DNA from: Halomonas sp. HL-93
GTDB taxonomy: Bacteria; Pseudomonadota; Gammaproteobacteria; Pseudomonadales; Halomonadaceae
Reading direction: 5' to 3'
Length of the DNA: 64,000 bases
Assembly (NCBI RefSeq): GCF_900086985.1
Contig: NZ_LT593974.1
Span: 3,720,001 to 3,784,000, forward strand
Shown here: positions 18,624 to 27,172 of the stretch, one piece after another
How the letters are laid out: each line of letters opens with the position of its first letter
How positions within the stretch are numbered: the stretch's first letter is position 1
Translations under genes and position numbers: made by a program
The notes under the pieces: generated by a model
What the model was told of the DNA's origin: nothing
Seen by the model: the letters and a program-made list of their open reading frames with translations, nothing else
Database searches by the model: none

Positions 18624-18910
18624 CAAAAAAACCACTTTGCCGAAACAAGGTGGTAATTTCGCATCGTTGCCATTCCTTGGCGTCGATGTTTAGCGCGTCC
18701 TGGCGCTAAAGCGGAGAGTGCCAATTCCTTTGAATGCTCCGTTATTTACCAAATGGCGTCCTGCCTTCCTTTTGATGCAACGACACTCTCCTTACCCGCT
18801 TTACCTTTCTACTGCTTTACTGCTTTACTACCTTCCTACTGCGTTACCTTCCAACCTTACCTTCTAACTTCGAGCAACTTTCTTTAACGGCATTCTTTCA
18901 CTACTCATTT
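18624..18910 (-). ncRNA. Candidate CsrB/RsmZ-like CsrA-sequestering sRNA
   Basis: Read on the minus strand, about 180 bases (18852-18674) contain nine GGA triplets. Three are displayed in hairpin loops: AGGAA on stem GCCA/TGGC (18669-18681), CAGGAC on a perfect 8-bp stem TTTAGCGC/GCGCTAAA (18689-18710), and AGGAC on GGC/GCC (18755-18765). A perfect long-range 8-bp pairing (18713-18720 with 18784-18791) encloses part of this. The 3' end is a strong intrinsic terminator: 9-bp stem 18631-18639/18646-18654 followed by a 6-7 U run (18625-18631). This is the architecture of CsrB/C and RsmX/Y/Z RNAs, which titrate CsrA/RsmA. The 5' end is not defined and no clean GacA box was found. Confidence 0.68.
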
Positions 18911-19234
18911 GACCTGCAACTTAAATAACAGTGACATTGGATGCGAATAACACAATTTTTCATGACATCTCGCATACAAACCAAATAAAGCACGCCCCGG
19001 GCCAAACACGTCGATAAAAATTATTAATCTTTTAAAACATATACTTAGGTAAAATAAATTAGGCGGCCTGACCCTCCCTGTGGCACACAAAAAATGTAGC
19101 GTAATGGCACATGCGACAAAACAGCATGGTGATATGGCAAAAGAGGTACATACTAGCGGTGTCGCTAAATAGCTAACGTTTGCTAATCTAGCTAATACCC
19201 CATGAAGGGGTGACCCGCCTGAAAGGAGGCTTCT
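18911..19234. other. AT-rich intergenic region upstream of the sRNA and the entericidin gene
   Basis: No gene is seen. The stretch is clearly AT-richer than its surroundings (for example 19015-19065) and is the expected promoter region for the minus-strand sRNA and the plus-strand entericidin-like gene. A small CCCC-ATGAA-GGGG hairpin lies at about 19198-19210. No promoter could be assigned with confidence. Confidence 0.45.
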
Positions 19235-19366
19235 ATGAAACGCTTGACGGCCCTTGGCATTATTGGCATCACCATCTTACTGTTAGTGAGCGGCTGCAAC
19301 ACCATGCGCGGTGCAGGTGAAGACATCGAGCAAGGTGGAGAAGCCATCCAAAAATCAGCGAGTTAA
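19235..19366 (+). CDS. Entericidin A/B-family small lipoprotein
   Basis: 43 residues. A short Lys/Arg-led hydrophobic signal (MKRLTALGIIGITILLLVSG) ends in a lipobox-like VSG-C with Cys at residue 21. It is followed by the entericidin-type mature segment NTMRGAGEDIEQGGEAIQ. AAAGGAGG lies about 6 bases before the ATG. Entericidins are osmotically regulated membrane lipoproteins linked to stationary phase in enterics; the role here is inferred from similarity only. Confidence 0.82.
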   Translation: MKRLTALGIIGITILLLVSGCNTMRGAGEDIEQGGEAIQKSAS

Positions 19367-19373
19367 CGAGATT

Positions 19374-19922
19374 ATGCTAACGGTTTACCTATCACATGGT
19401 TTAGAAAGCGGCCCCGGCGCGCTAAAAATGCAGGCGCTAAAGGGCATTGCCGAAAAGCTCGACGACTGCGAGGCCGTCGTGATGGATTACCGTGATCAAC
19501 CCGAGCCGCCACAACGCCTTCAGCACCTGCTGGCGACGCTTTCGGCCAGGGGAGACAACCCTGAGCGCTGTGTTTTTGCCGGTTCAAGCCTAGGCGGCTG
19601 GCTCAGCGCGGCGGTCAGTTCACAGCAGCCCGTCCTGGGCTGCTTTTTATTGGCCCCAGCACTCGGGTTGGCGCATTACCCCGAAACCTCCCCCACCCTC
19701 CAAGCCCATTGCACCCACATTATTCACGGCTGGCAGGACGAGGTAATTCCCCACCGCCCGGTTATTGAATGGGCTGAGCGGCAGCGCCTATCGTTGCGCA
19801 TGGTGGATGATGACCACCGGCTCCACGAAAGCCTGGACACCCTACTCAGCGACTTCGATGCCTTCTTAACACGCTGCAGCGCCGTATTGCACGCCAGTAC
19901 GATTGCTTGTTCTCGTCGCTAA
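19374..19922 (+). CDS. YqiA-like alpha/beta-hydrolase
   Basis: About 182 residues from ATG 19374; the open frame reaches 19311 but that part overlaps the lipoprotein gene. The start YLSHGLESGPGALKMQAL, the nucleophile elbow GSSLGG (residues ~73-78) and the late GWQDEVIP and DDHRLHE segments supply Ser, Asp and His. Small esterase of the YqiA/UPF0227 type, cytoplasmic; the substrate is unknown. Starts 7 bases after the entericidin stop. Confidence 0.8.
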   Translation: MLTVYLSHGLESGPGALKMQALKGIAEKLDDCEAVVMDYRDQPEPPQRLQHLLATLSARGDNPERCVFAGSSLGGWLSAAVSSQQPVLGCFLLAPALGLAHYPETSPTLQAHCTHIIHGWQDEVIPHRPVIEWAERQRLSLRMVDDDHRLHESLDTLLSDFDAFLTRCSAVLHASTIACSRR

Positions 19923-19987
19923 GCAAAACATTCGACAAGCGCGCCCAATAGGTGTACAAAACATGTACACACAAAAGGAGAGCGTCC

Positions 19988-20164
19988 ATGTTTGGCCCAT
20001 TTAAGCGCGACCCCAAAAAGAAGCTACAGCAAGCCTACGAACGCAAGCTGCAAGCCGCTATGGAAGCCTCCCGTAACGGCGACATGCGAGCTAATGCCAC
20101 CCTTACGGAAGAAGCTAACGCTCTTCTCGCTGAAATTGAGCGTCTGAAGAAAGAAGGCGCATAG
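19988..20164 (+). CDS. Small coiled-coil protein (DUF6435-like), 58 aa
   Basis: Starts MFGPFKRDPKKKLQQAYERK and continues as a charged helix to a Lys/Glu-rich end. AAAGGAGAG lies about 6 bases before ATG 19988, so the upstream extension to 19952 is rejected. Resembles a short conserved family common in marine gammaproteobacteria (DUF6435). Function is unknown. Confidence 0.78.
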   Translation: MFGPFKRDPKKKLQQAYERKLQAAMEASRNGDMRANATLTEEANALLAEIERLKKEGA

Positions 20165-20190
20165 CGCCGGCGACTTTTATATGCCGGCGG

Positions 20191-21618
20191 CTACTCGTCC
20201 GCTAACGCGGGTAAGAGCGTTTTCAGCTTACGGGTAAGGGTATTTCGCCCCCAACCCAGCAATTCAGCGGCTTCCCCTTTGCGACCACCGGTATGTTTAA
20301 GGGCTGTCTCGATTAAAATTCGCTCAAAATCGGGCACTGCTTCTTCCAGTAGATGGGTATGCCCTTCTGCCAGCGCGTTGTCTGCCCAATCACGAAACGC
20401 GCTACGCCAATCACCGTAGGCGCTGGTTTCCGAGGCGCTAGATGAGCGCAACTCCGCCGGCAGGTCTTCCACCAGCACTTCGCGCCCCGAGGCCATCACC
20501 GTCAGCCAGCGACAGATGTTTTCCAACTGCCGGACATTGCCCGGCCAGGGCAAGCGCGTGAGGTGGGCTTCGGCTTCAGGGGTTAATACTTTGATATCGG
20601 TGGACAGCTCTTTGGCCGCTTCGGCCAAGAAATGACTCGTCAGCCGCGGAATATCCTCGCGTCGTTCGGCAAGCTTCGGCAAGTGAATGCGGATAACGTT
20701 TAGACGGTGGAACAAGTCTTCACGGAAGCGTCCATCTTCTACCAGTAACTCAAGGTTCTGGTGGGTGGCCGCGATAATGCGCACATCGACCTTCGTTGGC
20801 GTATGCCCCCCCACCCGGTAAAACTCGCCGTCGGCCAGTACACGCAGCAAACGCGTTTGCGTTTCGGCGGGCATATCGCCAATTTCATCTAAAAACAGCG
20901 TGCCACCATTGGCTTGTTCAAAGCGGCCCTGGCGCTGCGACGTCGCACCGGTAAACGCCCCCTTCTCGTGGCCGAACAGCTCCGACTCGATCAAGTCACG
21001 CGGAATCGCCGCCATGTTCAGCGCAATAAAAGGCTTGCCTTGGCGGGGGCTGTGCTGGTGTAGCGCCTCGGCAACACGCTCTTTACCGGTGCCCGATTCG
21101 CCGTTGATCAGTACGGTAATGTGCGAGTGAGAAAGCCGCCCAATCGCGCGGAACACCTCTTGCATGGCGGGCGCTTCGCCGATAATTTCCGCATTGAGCC
21201 CTTCTGGCACGCTGACCGGGCGCTGACGTTCACGGGCATGCGCAATGGCGCGGCGCACCAAAGCCAGGGCCTCATCAACGTCAAATGGCTTGGGCAGATA
21301 CTCGAATGCACCGCCTTGATAGGAGGCCACCGCGCTATCCAAATCGGAGTGTGCGGTCATCACAATGACCGGTAAATCGGGGTGCGCCTCACGCACACGC
21401 CCCATTAAATCCAGGCCATCGATCCCCGGCATGCGAATATCAGTGACGAGTACATCCGGCGGGCTTTCGAGCAAGCGCGAAAGGGCTGTGTCGGCCCGTT
21501 CGATACATTCAACCTCAAGATCGGGTTGCGCCAGCGCGCGTTCAAGTACCCAGCGAATCGCGCGATCATCGTCAACAATGACGACCCGCGCAACATCATT
21601 ACGGGCAGGCTCAGTCAT
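20191..21618 (-). CDS. glnG: Nitrogen regulation response regulator NtrC
   Basis: 475 residues. The receiver domain (residues ~10-125) has the phospho-acceptor Asp in VLVTDIRMPG. The AAA+ sigma-54 activation domain (~145-375) carries Walker A GESGTGKE, the sigma-54-contacting GAFTGA loop and Walker B-type GGTLFLDEIGD. A Fis-type HTH ends the protein (GRKGEAAELLGWGRNTLTRK). It activates sigma-54 promoters such as glnA under nitrogen limitation; matching sites are present upstream of glnA in this window. The ATG overlaps the stop of ntrB by 4 bases. Confidence 0.96.
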   Translation of the reverse strand: MTEPARNDVARVVIVDDDRAIRWVLERALAQPDLEVECIERADTALSRLLESPPDVLVTDIRMPGIDGLDLMGRVREAHPDLPVIVMTAHSDLDSAVASYQGGAFEYLPKPFDVDEALALVRRAIAHARERQRPVSVPEGLNAEIIGEAPAMQEVFRAIGRLSHSHITVLINGESGTGKERVAEALHQHSPRQGKPFIALNMAAIPRDLIESELFGHEKGAFTGATSQRQGRFEQANGGTLFLDEIGDMPAETQTRLLRVLADGEFYRVGGHTPTKVDVRIIAATHQNLELLVEDGRFREDLFHRLNVIRIHLPKLAERREDIPRLTSHFLAEAAKELSTDIKVLTPEAEAHLTRLPWPGNVRQLENICRWLTVMASGREVLVEDLPAELRSSSASETSAYGDWRSAFRDWADNALAEGHTHLLEEAVPDFERILIETALKHTGGRKGEAAELLGWGRNTLTRKLKTLLPALADE

Positions 21619-22703
21619 GACGCTTCTCCGGTGGAATTAATAACCAATGGAATCAATAAACGAAATTCGGTGTGTCCGGGGCGTGAGTCGCATTCGATCA
21701 GTCCTTGATGTTGGTGCAAAATGGATTGGGCGATTGACAGGCCAAGCCCGCTACCTTCGGCGCGGCCTGACACCATCGGATAAAACAGGGTTTCTTGCAG
21801 CGCACTGGGAATGCCGGGGCCGTTATCAATCACGCCTACTTCGCTAACCAGGCGATGTCGTTCGGCTCCCAGGGTGAACTGGCGACGCGCACGGGTGCGC
21901 AGCACAAGCGTCGGCTGTTGAGTCTGGGCATCGCTCATCGCCTGCACCGCATTGCGCGCCACGTTCAATACCGCCTGGATCATCTGGGATTCATCACCGG
22001 ATAAATCCGGCAGGCTGGGGTCGTAATCGCGTTGGATATCAACGTGTGGGTGCTCGGCGATCAACAGCGAACGAACACGTTCCAGTACCTTGTGGATGTT
22101 GACCGGCTCGTGCTTGACGATGTAGTTCGGGCCCAGCATGGAATCCACCAGATCCCGCAGCCGGTCGACCTCTTCTACAATGATGTGGGTATATTCGCGC
22201 AGCGACGGGTTGTCGAGATCGCGCTCCAGCAACTGCGCCGCCCCGCGAATGCCGCCCAGCGGGTTTTTCACTTCGTGGGCGAGGCCGCGGGCCAGTACCT
22301 TGATGGTTTCCTGGCGAGTGGTTAGCGCTTCCTCGCGGGAAATCTGCATCAGCCGATCACGCGGCTCGACCTCTAGCAATAACTCCGTCTCGGAGAGCGG
22401 CGTCACCGTATAATCGACGGTCAGCGTCTCACTATTCAGCGGCGTAATGCGCGCCTCGCGCTGGGTAAAGGGATGAAACGCATCCCGGGCCTTGGCCAGC
22501 ACGTCATCAATGCTTTCATCACCGCCCAGCAGCCCGTCGAGGCTCATGCCTTGCACACGGCTCAGGCTAACCGCCAGCAACGCCTCAGCGGCGGGATTCA
22601 TCCAGCACACGTTAAGCCGTCCATCCAGCAGTAGCACCGCCGTCGTAAGGTGTTCAAGTAAACGTTGGTGCATGGTGATGTCTTGCAAAGTCGCCTCATC
22701 CAT
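21615..22703 (-). CDS. glnL: Nitrogen regulation sensor histidine kinase NtrB
   Basis: 362 residues, cytoplasmic. An N-terminal PAS domain (~10-120; LLDGRLNVCWMNPAAEALL) is followed by the H-box LAHEVKNPLGGIRGAAQ with the phosphorylated His near residue 140. N-box ARNAVQAM, G1 DNGPGIP and G2 GSGLGLSI follow. It phosphorylates and dephosphorylates NtrC under PII control. It overlaps ntrC by 4 bases. The pair lies downstream of glnA, separated from it by a DUF4124 gene and a terminator. Confidence 0.95.
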   Translation of the reverse strand: MDEATLQDITMHQRLLEHLTTAVLLLDGRLNVCWMNPAAEALLAVSLSRVQGMSLDGLLGGDESIDDVLAKARDAFHPFTQREARITPLNSETLTVDYTVTPLSETELLLEVEPRDRLMQISREEALTTRQETIKVLARGLAHEVKNPLGGIRGAAQLLERDLDNPSLREYTHIIVEEVDRLRDLVDSMLGPNYIVKHEPVNIHKVLERVRSLLIAEHPHVDIQRDYDPSLPDLSGDESQMIQAVLNVARNAVQAMSDAQTQQPTLVLRTRARRQFTLGAERHRLVSEVGVIDNGPGIPSALQETLFYPMVSGRAEGSGLGLSIAQSILHQHQGLIECDSRPGHTEFRLLIPLVINSTGEAS

Positions 22704-22878
22704 TATCTTGGTTCAGCCTTCCGCTGGAAAGATGTAGAGGGAACTGCAAAAAGCGCGCCAAATATGCCTCCGCGCTGATCTGCACGGCACTTGCGCCGCG
22801 TAGCGGTGCATGGCGTGCCGTTTTAGCGCAGGTCAGTGCCCTCACCGATTTCTTATGCACCATAATGGCGCATTCGCG

Positions 22879-23415
22879 CTAATCTGCCACTTCGATTGTC
22901 ACCGCTGTTGTGCGATGCTGGCGACGCCCTTGGCTATCCAATAGCTCCGCCTGAAGCTGATGCCGACCGGCGGGCAGGTTCGCCAGCCAGAACACATTGC
23001 TATGCAGCGCCGACTGGCTAAGCTCGCCATTAACGCGTAGCTGTACCTGATGATCATCGCGAAGCTGAGGCGCAATACTCAACGTCACCGGTGTGTTAGC
23101 GTCCACCTCAGCACCCGCGCTAGGCGAGCGAATCTGAAAGCGATCGTAGGGCATAAAGGGCTGACCTGGCGATGTGGCGGCAGGCGGCTTTTCTTGCCTA
23201 TCCGCGTACTGGCTTGGCAATCCAGGCAGCGGGGCAAGCTCTAGCGCTTCGCCACCGCCACTTGGCGTGTCGGAAAAGGTAACGTTGCCGTTTTCATCCA
23301 CGGCTCGGTAAACCGTCGACGAGGCTGCCGTGTTCACGGCCACCGCCGCCAACAGCAGAGCAAAGCCAGCTACCCAGTACACCCTAGCCTGCCTCATTAA
23401 CGCCTTGCGCCACAT
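22879..23415 (-). CDS. Secreted DUF4124-domain protein
   Basis: 178 residues from ATG 23415, with AGGGGGA about 5 bases upstream. The open frame starts at 23472 but would run through the glnA terminator, so the inner start is preferred. A signal peptide covers residues ~1-35 (cleavage near NTAAS). The DUF4124 segment STVYRAVDENGNVTFSDTP and a C-terminal beta-rich part similar to an Ig/penicillin-binding-associated module follow. Probably a periplasmic envelope protein. It lies between glnA and ntrB as in many Pseudomonas-like genomes. Confidence 0.85.
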   Translation of the reverse strand: MWRKALMRQARVYWVAGFALLLAAVAVNTAASSTVYRAVDENGNVTFSDTPSGGGEALELAPLPGLPSQYADRQEKPPAATSPGQPFMPYDRFQIRSPSAGAEVDANTPVTLSIAPQLRDDHQVQLRVNGELSQSALHSNVFWLANLPAGRHQLQAELLDSQGRRQHRTTAVTIEVAD

Positions 23416-23428
23416 GCGTCCCCCTAAA

Positions 23429-23454
23429 CAAAAAAACCCCGCCGTGGCGGGGTT
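23429..23454 (-). terminator. Intrinsic terminator of glnA
   Basis: The palindrome AACCCCGCC-GT-GGCGGGGTT (23435-23454) is followed on the minus strand by a 7-U run (23430-23436). It lies about 40 bases after the glnA stop. Confidence 0.9.
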
Positions 23455-23495
23455 TAGGCTTATCAGCACCACATAGGTGAGATTAGCAGCTGTTC

Positions 23496-24902
23496 TTAGC
23501 AGCTATAGTACATATCAAACTCAACCGGGTGCGTGGTCATGCGAATACGCTCCACGTCTTCCATTTTGAGTTCGATGTAGGCATCGATCATTTCGTCGGT
23601 GAACACGCCACCTTCGGTCAAGAATGCACGATCGGTGTCCAGCGCTTCCAGCGCCTGATCCAGGCTGCTCGCCACGGTGGGTACCGATTTACCTTCTTCC
23701 GGCGGCAGATCGTAGAGATTTTTGTCCATGGCATCGCCAGGGTGGATCTTGTTCTTGATACCGTCGATACCGGCCATCAGCATCGCTGCGAAGGCCAGGT
23801 ACGGGTTAGCCGTCGGATCAGGGAAGCGCGTTTCAACACGCTTGCCTTTCGGGCTGGCCGTATACGGAATACGAATCGACGCCGAACGGTTACGGGCACT
23901 GTAAGCCAACATGACCGGCGCTTCGAAGCCCGGTACCAAACGCTTGTAAGAGTTGGTAGAGGCATTAGTGAAGGCGTTCAGTGCACGGGCGTGCTTGATG
24001 ATACCGCCAATATAGTACAGCGCCATCTCGGAAAGACCCGCGTACTCATCACCTGCGAACTGGTTGTTACCGTCTTTCCAGAACGACTGGTGAACGTGCA
24101 TACCAGAGCCGTTATCGCCAACCAGCGGTTTTGGCATGAAGGTAGCGGTTTTGCCGTAGGCGTGCGCCACATTGTGGATCACGTACTTCATTTCCTGCAC
24201 TTCGTCGGCTTTCTTCACCAGCGTATTAAACTTAACGCCGATTTCGTTCTGACCGGCATTAGATACTTCGTGGTGATGAACTTCTACCGACTGGCCGATG
24301 GCCTCCAGGGTATTACACATCGCACCGCGGATATCATGGAAGCTGTCTACCGGCGGAACCGGGAAGTAGCCGCCTTTAACGCGCGGGCGGTGGCCTAAAT
24401 TGCCGCCTTCTACCTGGCTATCCGTGGCCCATGCACCTTCTTCAGAGGTGATTTTGTACATGGCGCCCTGGATGTCGGATTTCCAGTGAACTTCGTCAAA
24501 AATAAAGAACTCAGGCTCCGGACCAAAGAAAGCGGTGTCGCCAAGACCGGTTGACTGTAAGTAAGCCTCAGCACGCTTGGCAATAGAGCGTGGGTCACGA
24601 TCGTAGCCCTGCATGGTCGCCGGCTCGATGATGTCACAACGTAGCACCAGCGTAGCGTCTTCGGTGAACGGGTCGAGGTAGGCAGTGCCGTCTTCCGGAC
24701 GCAAAATCATGTCGGATTCGTTAATGCCTTTCCAGCCGTTGATGGAGGAGCCATCAAACATCTGACCGTTCTCGAAAAACTCTTCGTCCACATCGCGGGC
24801 AGGCACGGTGACGTGCTGCTCTTTACCGCGGGTGTCGGTGAAACGTAGATCTACCCACTTAACATCATGCTCTTCAATTAGCGCGAGAGTCTTGGCTGAC
24901 AT
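23496..24902 (-). CDS. glnA: Glutamine synthetase, type I
   Basis: 468 residues, the GSI-beta length. It makes glutamine from glutamate, ammonia and ATP; dodecameric, cytoplasmic. The signatures [12 protein letters not shown] (residues ~50), [13 protein letters not shown] (~127), the [19 protein letters not shown] region (~258) and NRSASIRIP (~338) are present. The adenylylation-site segment NLYDLPPEE, with the target Tyr near residue 398, is also present, so activity is likely controlled by GlnE. Transcription is probably from a sigma-54 promoter and NtrC sites upstream. Confidence 0.97.
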   Translation of the reverse strand: MSAKTLALIEEHDVKWVDLRFTDTRGKEQHVTVPARDVDEEFFENGQMFDGSSINGWKGINESDMILRPEDGTAYLDPFTEDATLVLRCDIIEPATMQGYDRDPRSIAKRAEAYLQSTGLGDTAFFGPEPEFFIFDEVHWKSDIQGAMYKITSEEGAWATDSQVEGGNLGHRPRVKGGYFPVPPVDSFHDIRGAMCNTLEAIGQSVEVHHHEVSNAGQNEIGVKFNTLVKKADEVQEMKYVIHNVAHAYGKTATFMPKPLVGDNGSGMHVHQSFWKDGNNQFAGDEYAGLSEMALYYIGGIIKHARALNAFTNASTNSYKRLVPGFEAPVMLAYSARNRSASIRIPYTASPKGKRVETRFPDPTANPYLAFAAMLMAGIDGIKNKIHPGDAMDKNLYDLPPEEGKSVPTVASSLDQALEALDTDRAFLTEGGVFTDEMIDAYIELKMEDVERIRMTTHPVEFDMYYSC

Positions 24903-25122
24903 AGTGTCCTCCGGTATGAGCGTGGCTTAAAGCTAACGACAGTAAGCTACCGATAAATGTTGTTCGACATAACGCGTGCATCATGGCACGCCTGCCTTGC
25001 TTGTTCACTCAACGTTTGTTCATTGCATTCAACAGAACGCCTAGCGATAACGAAACCGGCTAATGTTGTAGCACGCCGCAAGGCGCTTTGCCTATGACTT
25101 ACTTAGCCGCTACAGGTAACAA

Positions 25123-25138
25123 TGCAGATTGCGTGCCA
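25123..25138 (-). promoter_or_regulatory. Sigma-54 promoter for glnA
   Basis: On the minus strand TGGCACGCAATCTGCA has GG at -24 and GC at -12 with exactly 10 bases between them. It matches the TGGCACG-N4-TTGCA consensus except for one base. The predicted start near 25112 gives a ~210-base leader before the glnA ATG. Confidence 0.82.
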
Positions 25139-25268
25139 CTATTGCACCAATATGGCATAAAAAAACATCAAGTCATTGTTTTAAATGCACTTTAAAAATA
25201 AAAACCGTGCCACTTCATGTTGCATCTAGAGCTTGACTACCAATATACGGCTTTATAAGGACAACAAA

Positions 25269-25316
25269 AGCACCAAGTTTGTGCAAAAACAAGCCCGCTA
25301 GCACCAAAAAAGTGCA
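25269..25316. promoter_or_regulatory. Two NtrC enhancer sites
   Basis: AGCACC-AAGTT-TGTGCA (25269-25285) and AGCACC-AAAAA-AGTGCA (25300-25316) both fit the NtrC dyad TGCACC-N5-GGTGCA with two mismatches. Their centres are 31 bases apart (three helical turns), about 165 and 196 bases upstream of the predicted glnA start. This is typical enhancer geometry. The rest of the 545-base gap (24903-25447) is AT-rich and holds no gene. The sites also lie 130-180 bases before the divergent gene at 25448. Confidence 0.78.
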
Positions 25317-25447
25317 TTGCGTTGTAAGCCCTGAGCACAGCAAACATTATTTGCTTGCGCACCAAACAATAGATACTATATTAAACTTTTAGACACAGTC
25401 AGTTACACTAAACAAAAAATAAACACACAAGGCCGGAGGGCACCCCC

Positions 25448-26023
25448 ATGAAGTCGGTATGTTTTATTATCGACACCTGCGTCACCGGTGCCCAATTGCC
25501 GCGCCACCTTCATGCCATTTACCATGCAGCCGCCGACCACCCCGCCTATTCGCTGCAGGTAACCAGCCTTAACCATGACAATCGATTATCACTCATCGAG
25601 CAACGTTTTGCTGCGCACTGCATCGTCTCGCCGGCCACCACCCTGGGCGCACGGCTTAATCACGCCGCTGCCGCCAGCCAGGCCGAATGGTTGATTTTTG
25701 CGCTGCACGCCACCGCACTACCAGCGACCTTATGGCGGGCGCTTTTTCCTATGTTGGATAGCTACGCCGTTGAGGCTGTTGTACTCGGCGCCAGCGAACC
25801 CACTTTGCCAGCACGATTACTGCAACGCTTTTTAGCCACCACACTGCAATCGCCCCCTTACATAGCGGTGCGACGTACATGGCTCGAACGTCTGGGAGGT
25901 TTCGACCCTGAACTCGACCGTAGCGCCATACACGACTTCTTACAGCGTTTGCATGCCTGCCCGACCCGTATCCATACCTTCACTTCTCAAGCGCCTATCC
26001 CCCCAACAGGTCATATTGCCTAG
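25448..26023 (+). CDS. Small glycosyltransferase-2-like protein
   Basis: 191 residues. It has a GT-A-like layout: beta-strand start, an ALHATALPATLWRALFPML stretch where a donor-site DxD would be expected but is not seen, and late segments AVRRTWLERLGGFDPELDRS and HDFLQRL typical of TIGR04283-like transferases. Because the DxD motif is absent, activity is doubtful. CCGGAGGG lies about 9 bases before the ATG. The stop overlaps the convergent acyltransferase by 4 bases. It is divergent from glnA and shares its enhancer region. Confidence 0.6.
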   Translation: MKSVCFIIDTCVTGAQLPRHLHAIYHAAADHPAYSLQVTSLNHDNRLSLIEQRFAAHCIVSPATTLGARLNHAAAASQAEWLIFALHATALPATLWRALFPMLDSYAVEAVVLGASEPTLPARLLQRFLATTLQSPPYIAVRRTWLERLGGFDPELDRSAIHDFLQRLHACPTRIHTFTSQAPIPPTGHIA

Positions 26024-27054
26024 CGCATCGCCACATTCAGCTGTTTGCCGAACATCATCGACCCGATCCTCGACTTGTTGACCACGTTGCTTAATACGAT
26101 GCACCCCACCATGCTTACCACGGCAAGAATCGCGGCATAGACCACAATTGGCAGCGATAAAGGCGCGATCACTAAATCGGTGACGATGAAAAACATCGGA
26201 TGCGCCAAGTAAATGCCAAACGAATAAACATTGATTTTGCGCACCCAGTTGGGCGCGGTGTAGCCTTTAAGCCGTCGCGTGGTGCATAGGGTAAACAACA
26301 CAAAGAACGGAATGATCCACACCTCTTTCGAGGTGAAGTCCGGCAAGTGGGCGAGCGTTGCGATGCAGAGTCCGAGCACAAAAATCCCCAGGCAGGCCGG
26401 TAGAGCCAGATATTTCATCCATAACGGTCGCTCGGCTTTAATACCGTTTGGCGCCAATGGGTAATACCGAACCAGCACTAGGGCCAGGAAAAACAGATAC
26501 AGCCAGCCCAGCGGCGCCACCCACAGCAGGTACCCAGGGGGGTCGACGCCATACCAGTAGGCCGTTCCCCAATAGCCCATGCTGATCAAACAGGAAAGCC
26601 AGAACCACGGCACCGGATTGACCCGCCAAAGACGCCAACGGGTAAACAGCCAATAGCCGACGTAAAACTGCATGGCGATAATCAGGAAGTAGCCGTGCCA
26701 GCCCGCGTAAACAAAATACTGGACAGCATTGCCCCAGAAGCTGATCGGATCGCCCTCTGCCCATGCCCGCACCCACTCCGCCGTTGAATAAATAAGTCCA
26801 TAGACAAAATAAGGCAGCATGATGTACTTAACGCGCTGGCGTATGAACCCCTCGGGCACTTCTTTATCGTAACGAATAGCGAACACAAACACCGATATAA
26901 ACAAGAAAATCGGCGTCCCCAGCACCAGCGGAATACGCATGAAATCGGTAACGAGATTGTCTACGTAGTTATTCACCTGATCCATCAAGTGGAATAAAAA
27001 AACGGCGATACAGCCGTAGGCTCTCAGCCAAAAGATCTCTTCAACTTTTTGCAC
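26020..27054 (-). CDS. Acyltransferase-3 family membrane protein
   Basis: 344 residues with about ten membrane helices. The N-terminus EEIFWLRAYGCIAVFLFHLMD carries the R and H expected in the first helices of OafA/WecH-type O-acyltransferases. The late segment NVYSFGIYLAHPMFFIV is also typical. Probably acylates a cell-surface or exported glycan; the substrate is not inferable. Single gene. Confidence 0.85.
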   Translation of the reverse strand: MQKVEEIFWLRAYGCIAVFLFHLMDQVNNYVDNLVTDFMRIPLVLGTPIFLFISVFVFAIRYDKEVPEGFIRQRVKYIMLPYFVYGLIYSTAEWVRAWAEGDPISFWGNAVQYFVYAGWHGYFLIIAMQFYVGYWLFTRWRLWRVNPVPWFWLSCLISMGYWGTAYWYGVDPPGYLLWVAPLGWLYLFFLALVLVRYYPLAPNGIKAERPLWMKYLALPACLGIFVLGLCIATLAHLPDFTSKEVWIIPFFVLFTLCTTRRLKGYTAPNWVRKINVYSFGIYLAHPMFFIVTDLVIAPLSLPIVVYAAILAVVSMVGCIVLSNVVNKSRIGSMMFGKQLNVAMR

Positions 27055-27172
27055 GAGTCCTCCCGCTAGTGTGTTGTTGCGCTACGCTTTACGCATTAGC
27101 GACCTGAACATCTCACGCCGTGGGCTGTCCGACCTCATTGATACTCGATAATTCCCAGCAGACGAGGTGCTC

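Noticed and set aside
18911..19010. GacA box (TGTAAG-N6-CTTACA) upstream of the sRNA
   Set aside because: Only a weak half-site (CATACA type) is present; not enough to annotate.
18905..19090. 61-aa minus-strand ORF in the AT-rich gap
   Set aside because: Composition is not coding-like and it lies in the likely promoter region of the sRNA.
23529..24398. 289-aa ORF on the plus strand
   Set aside because: It is antisense to glnA, whose protein is unmistakable; the frame reflects GC-rich codon bias.
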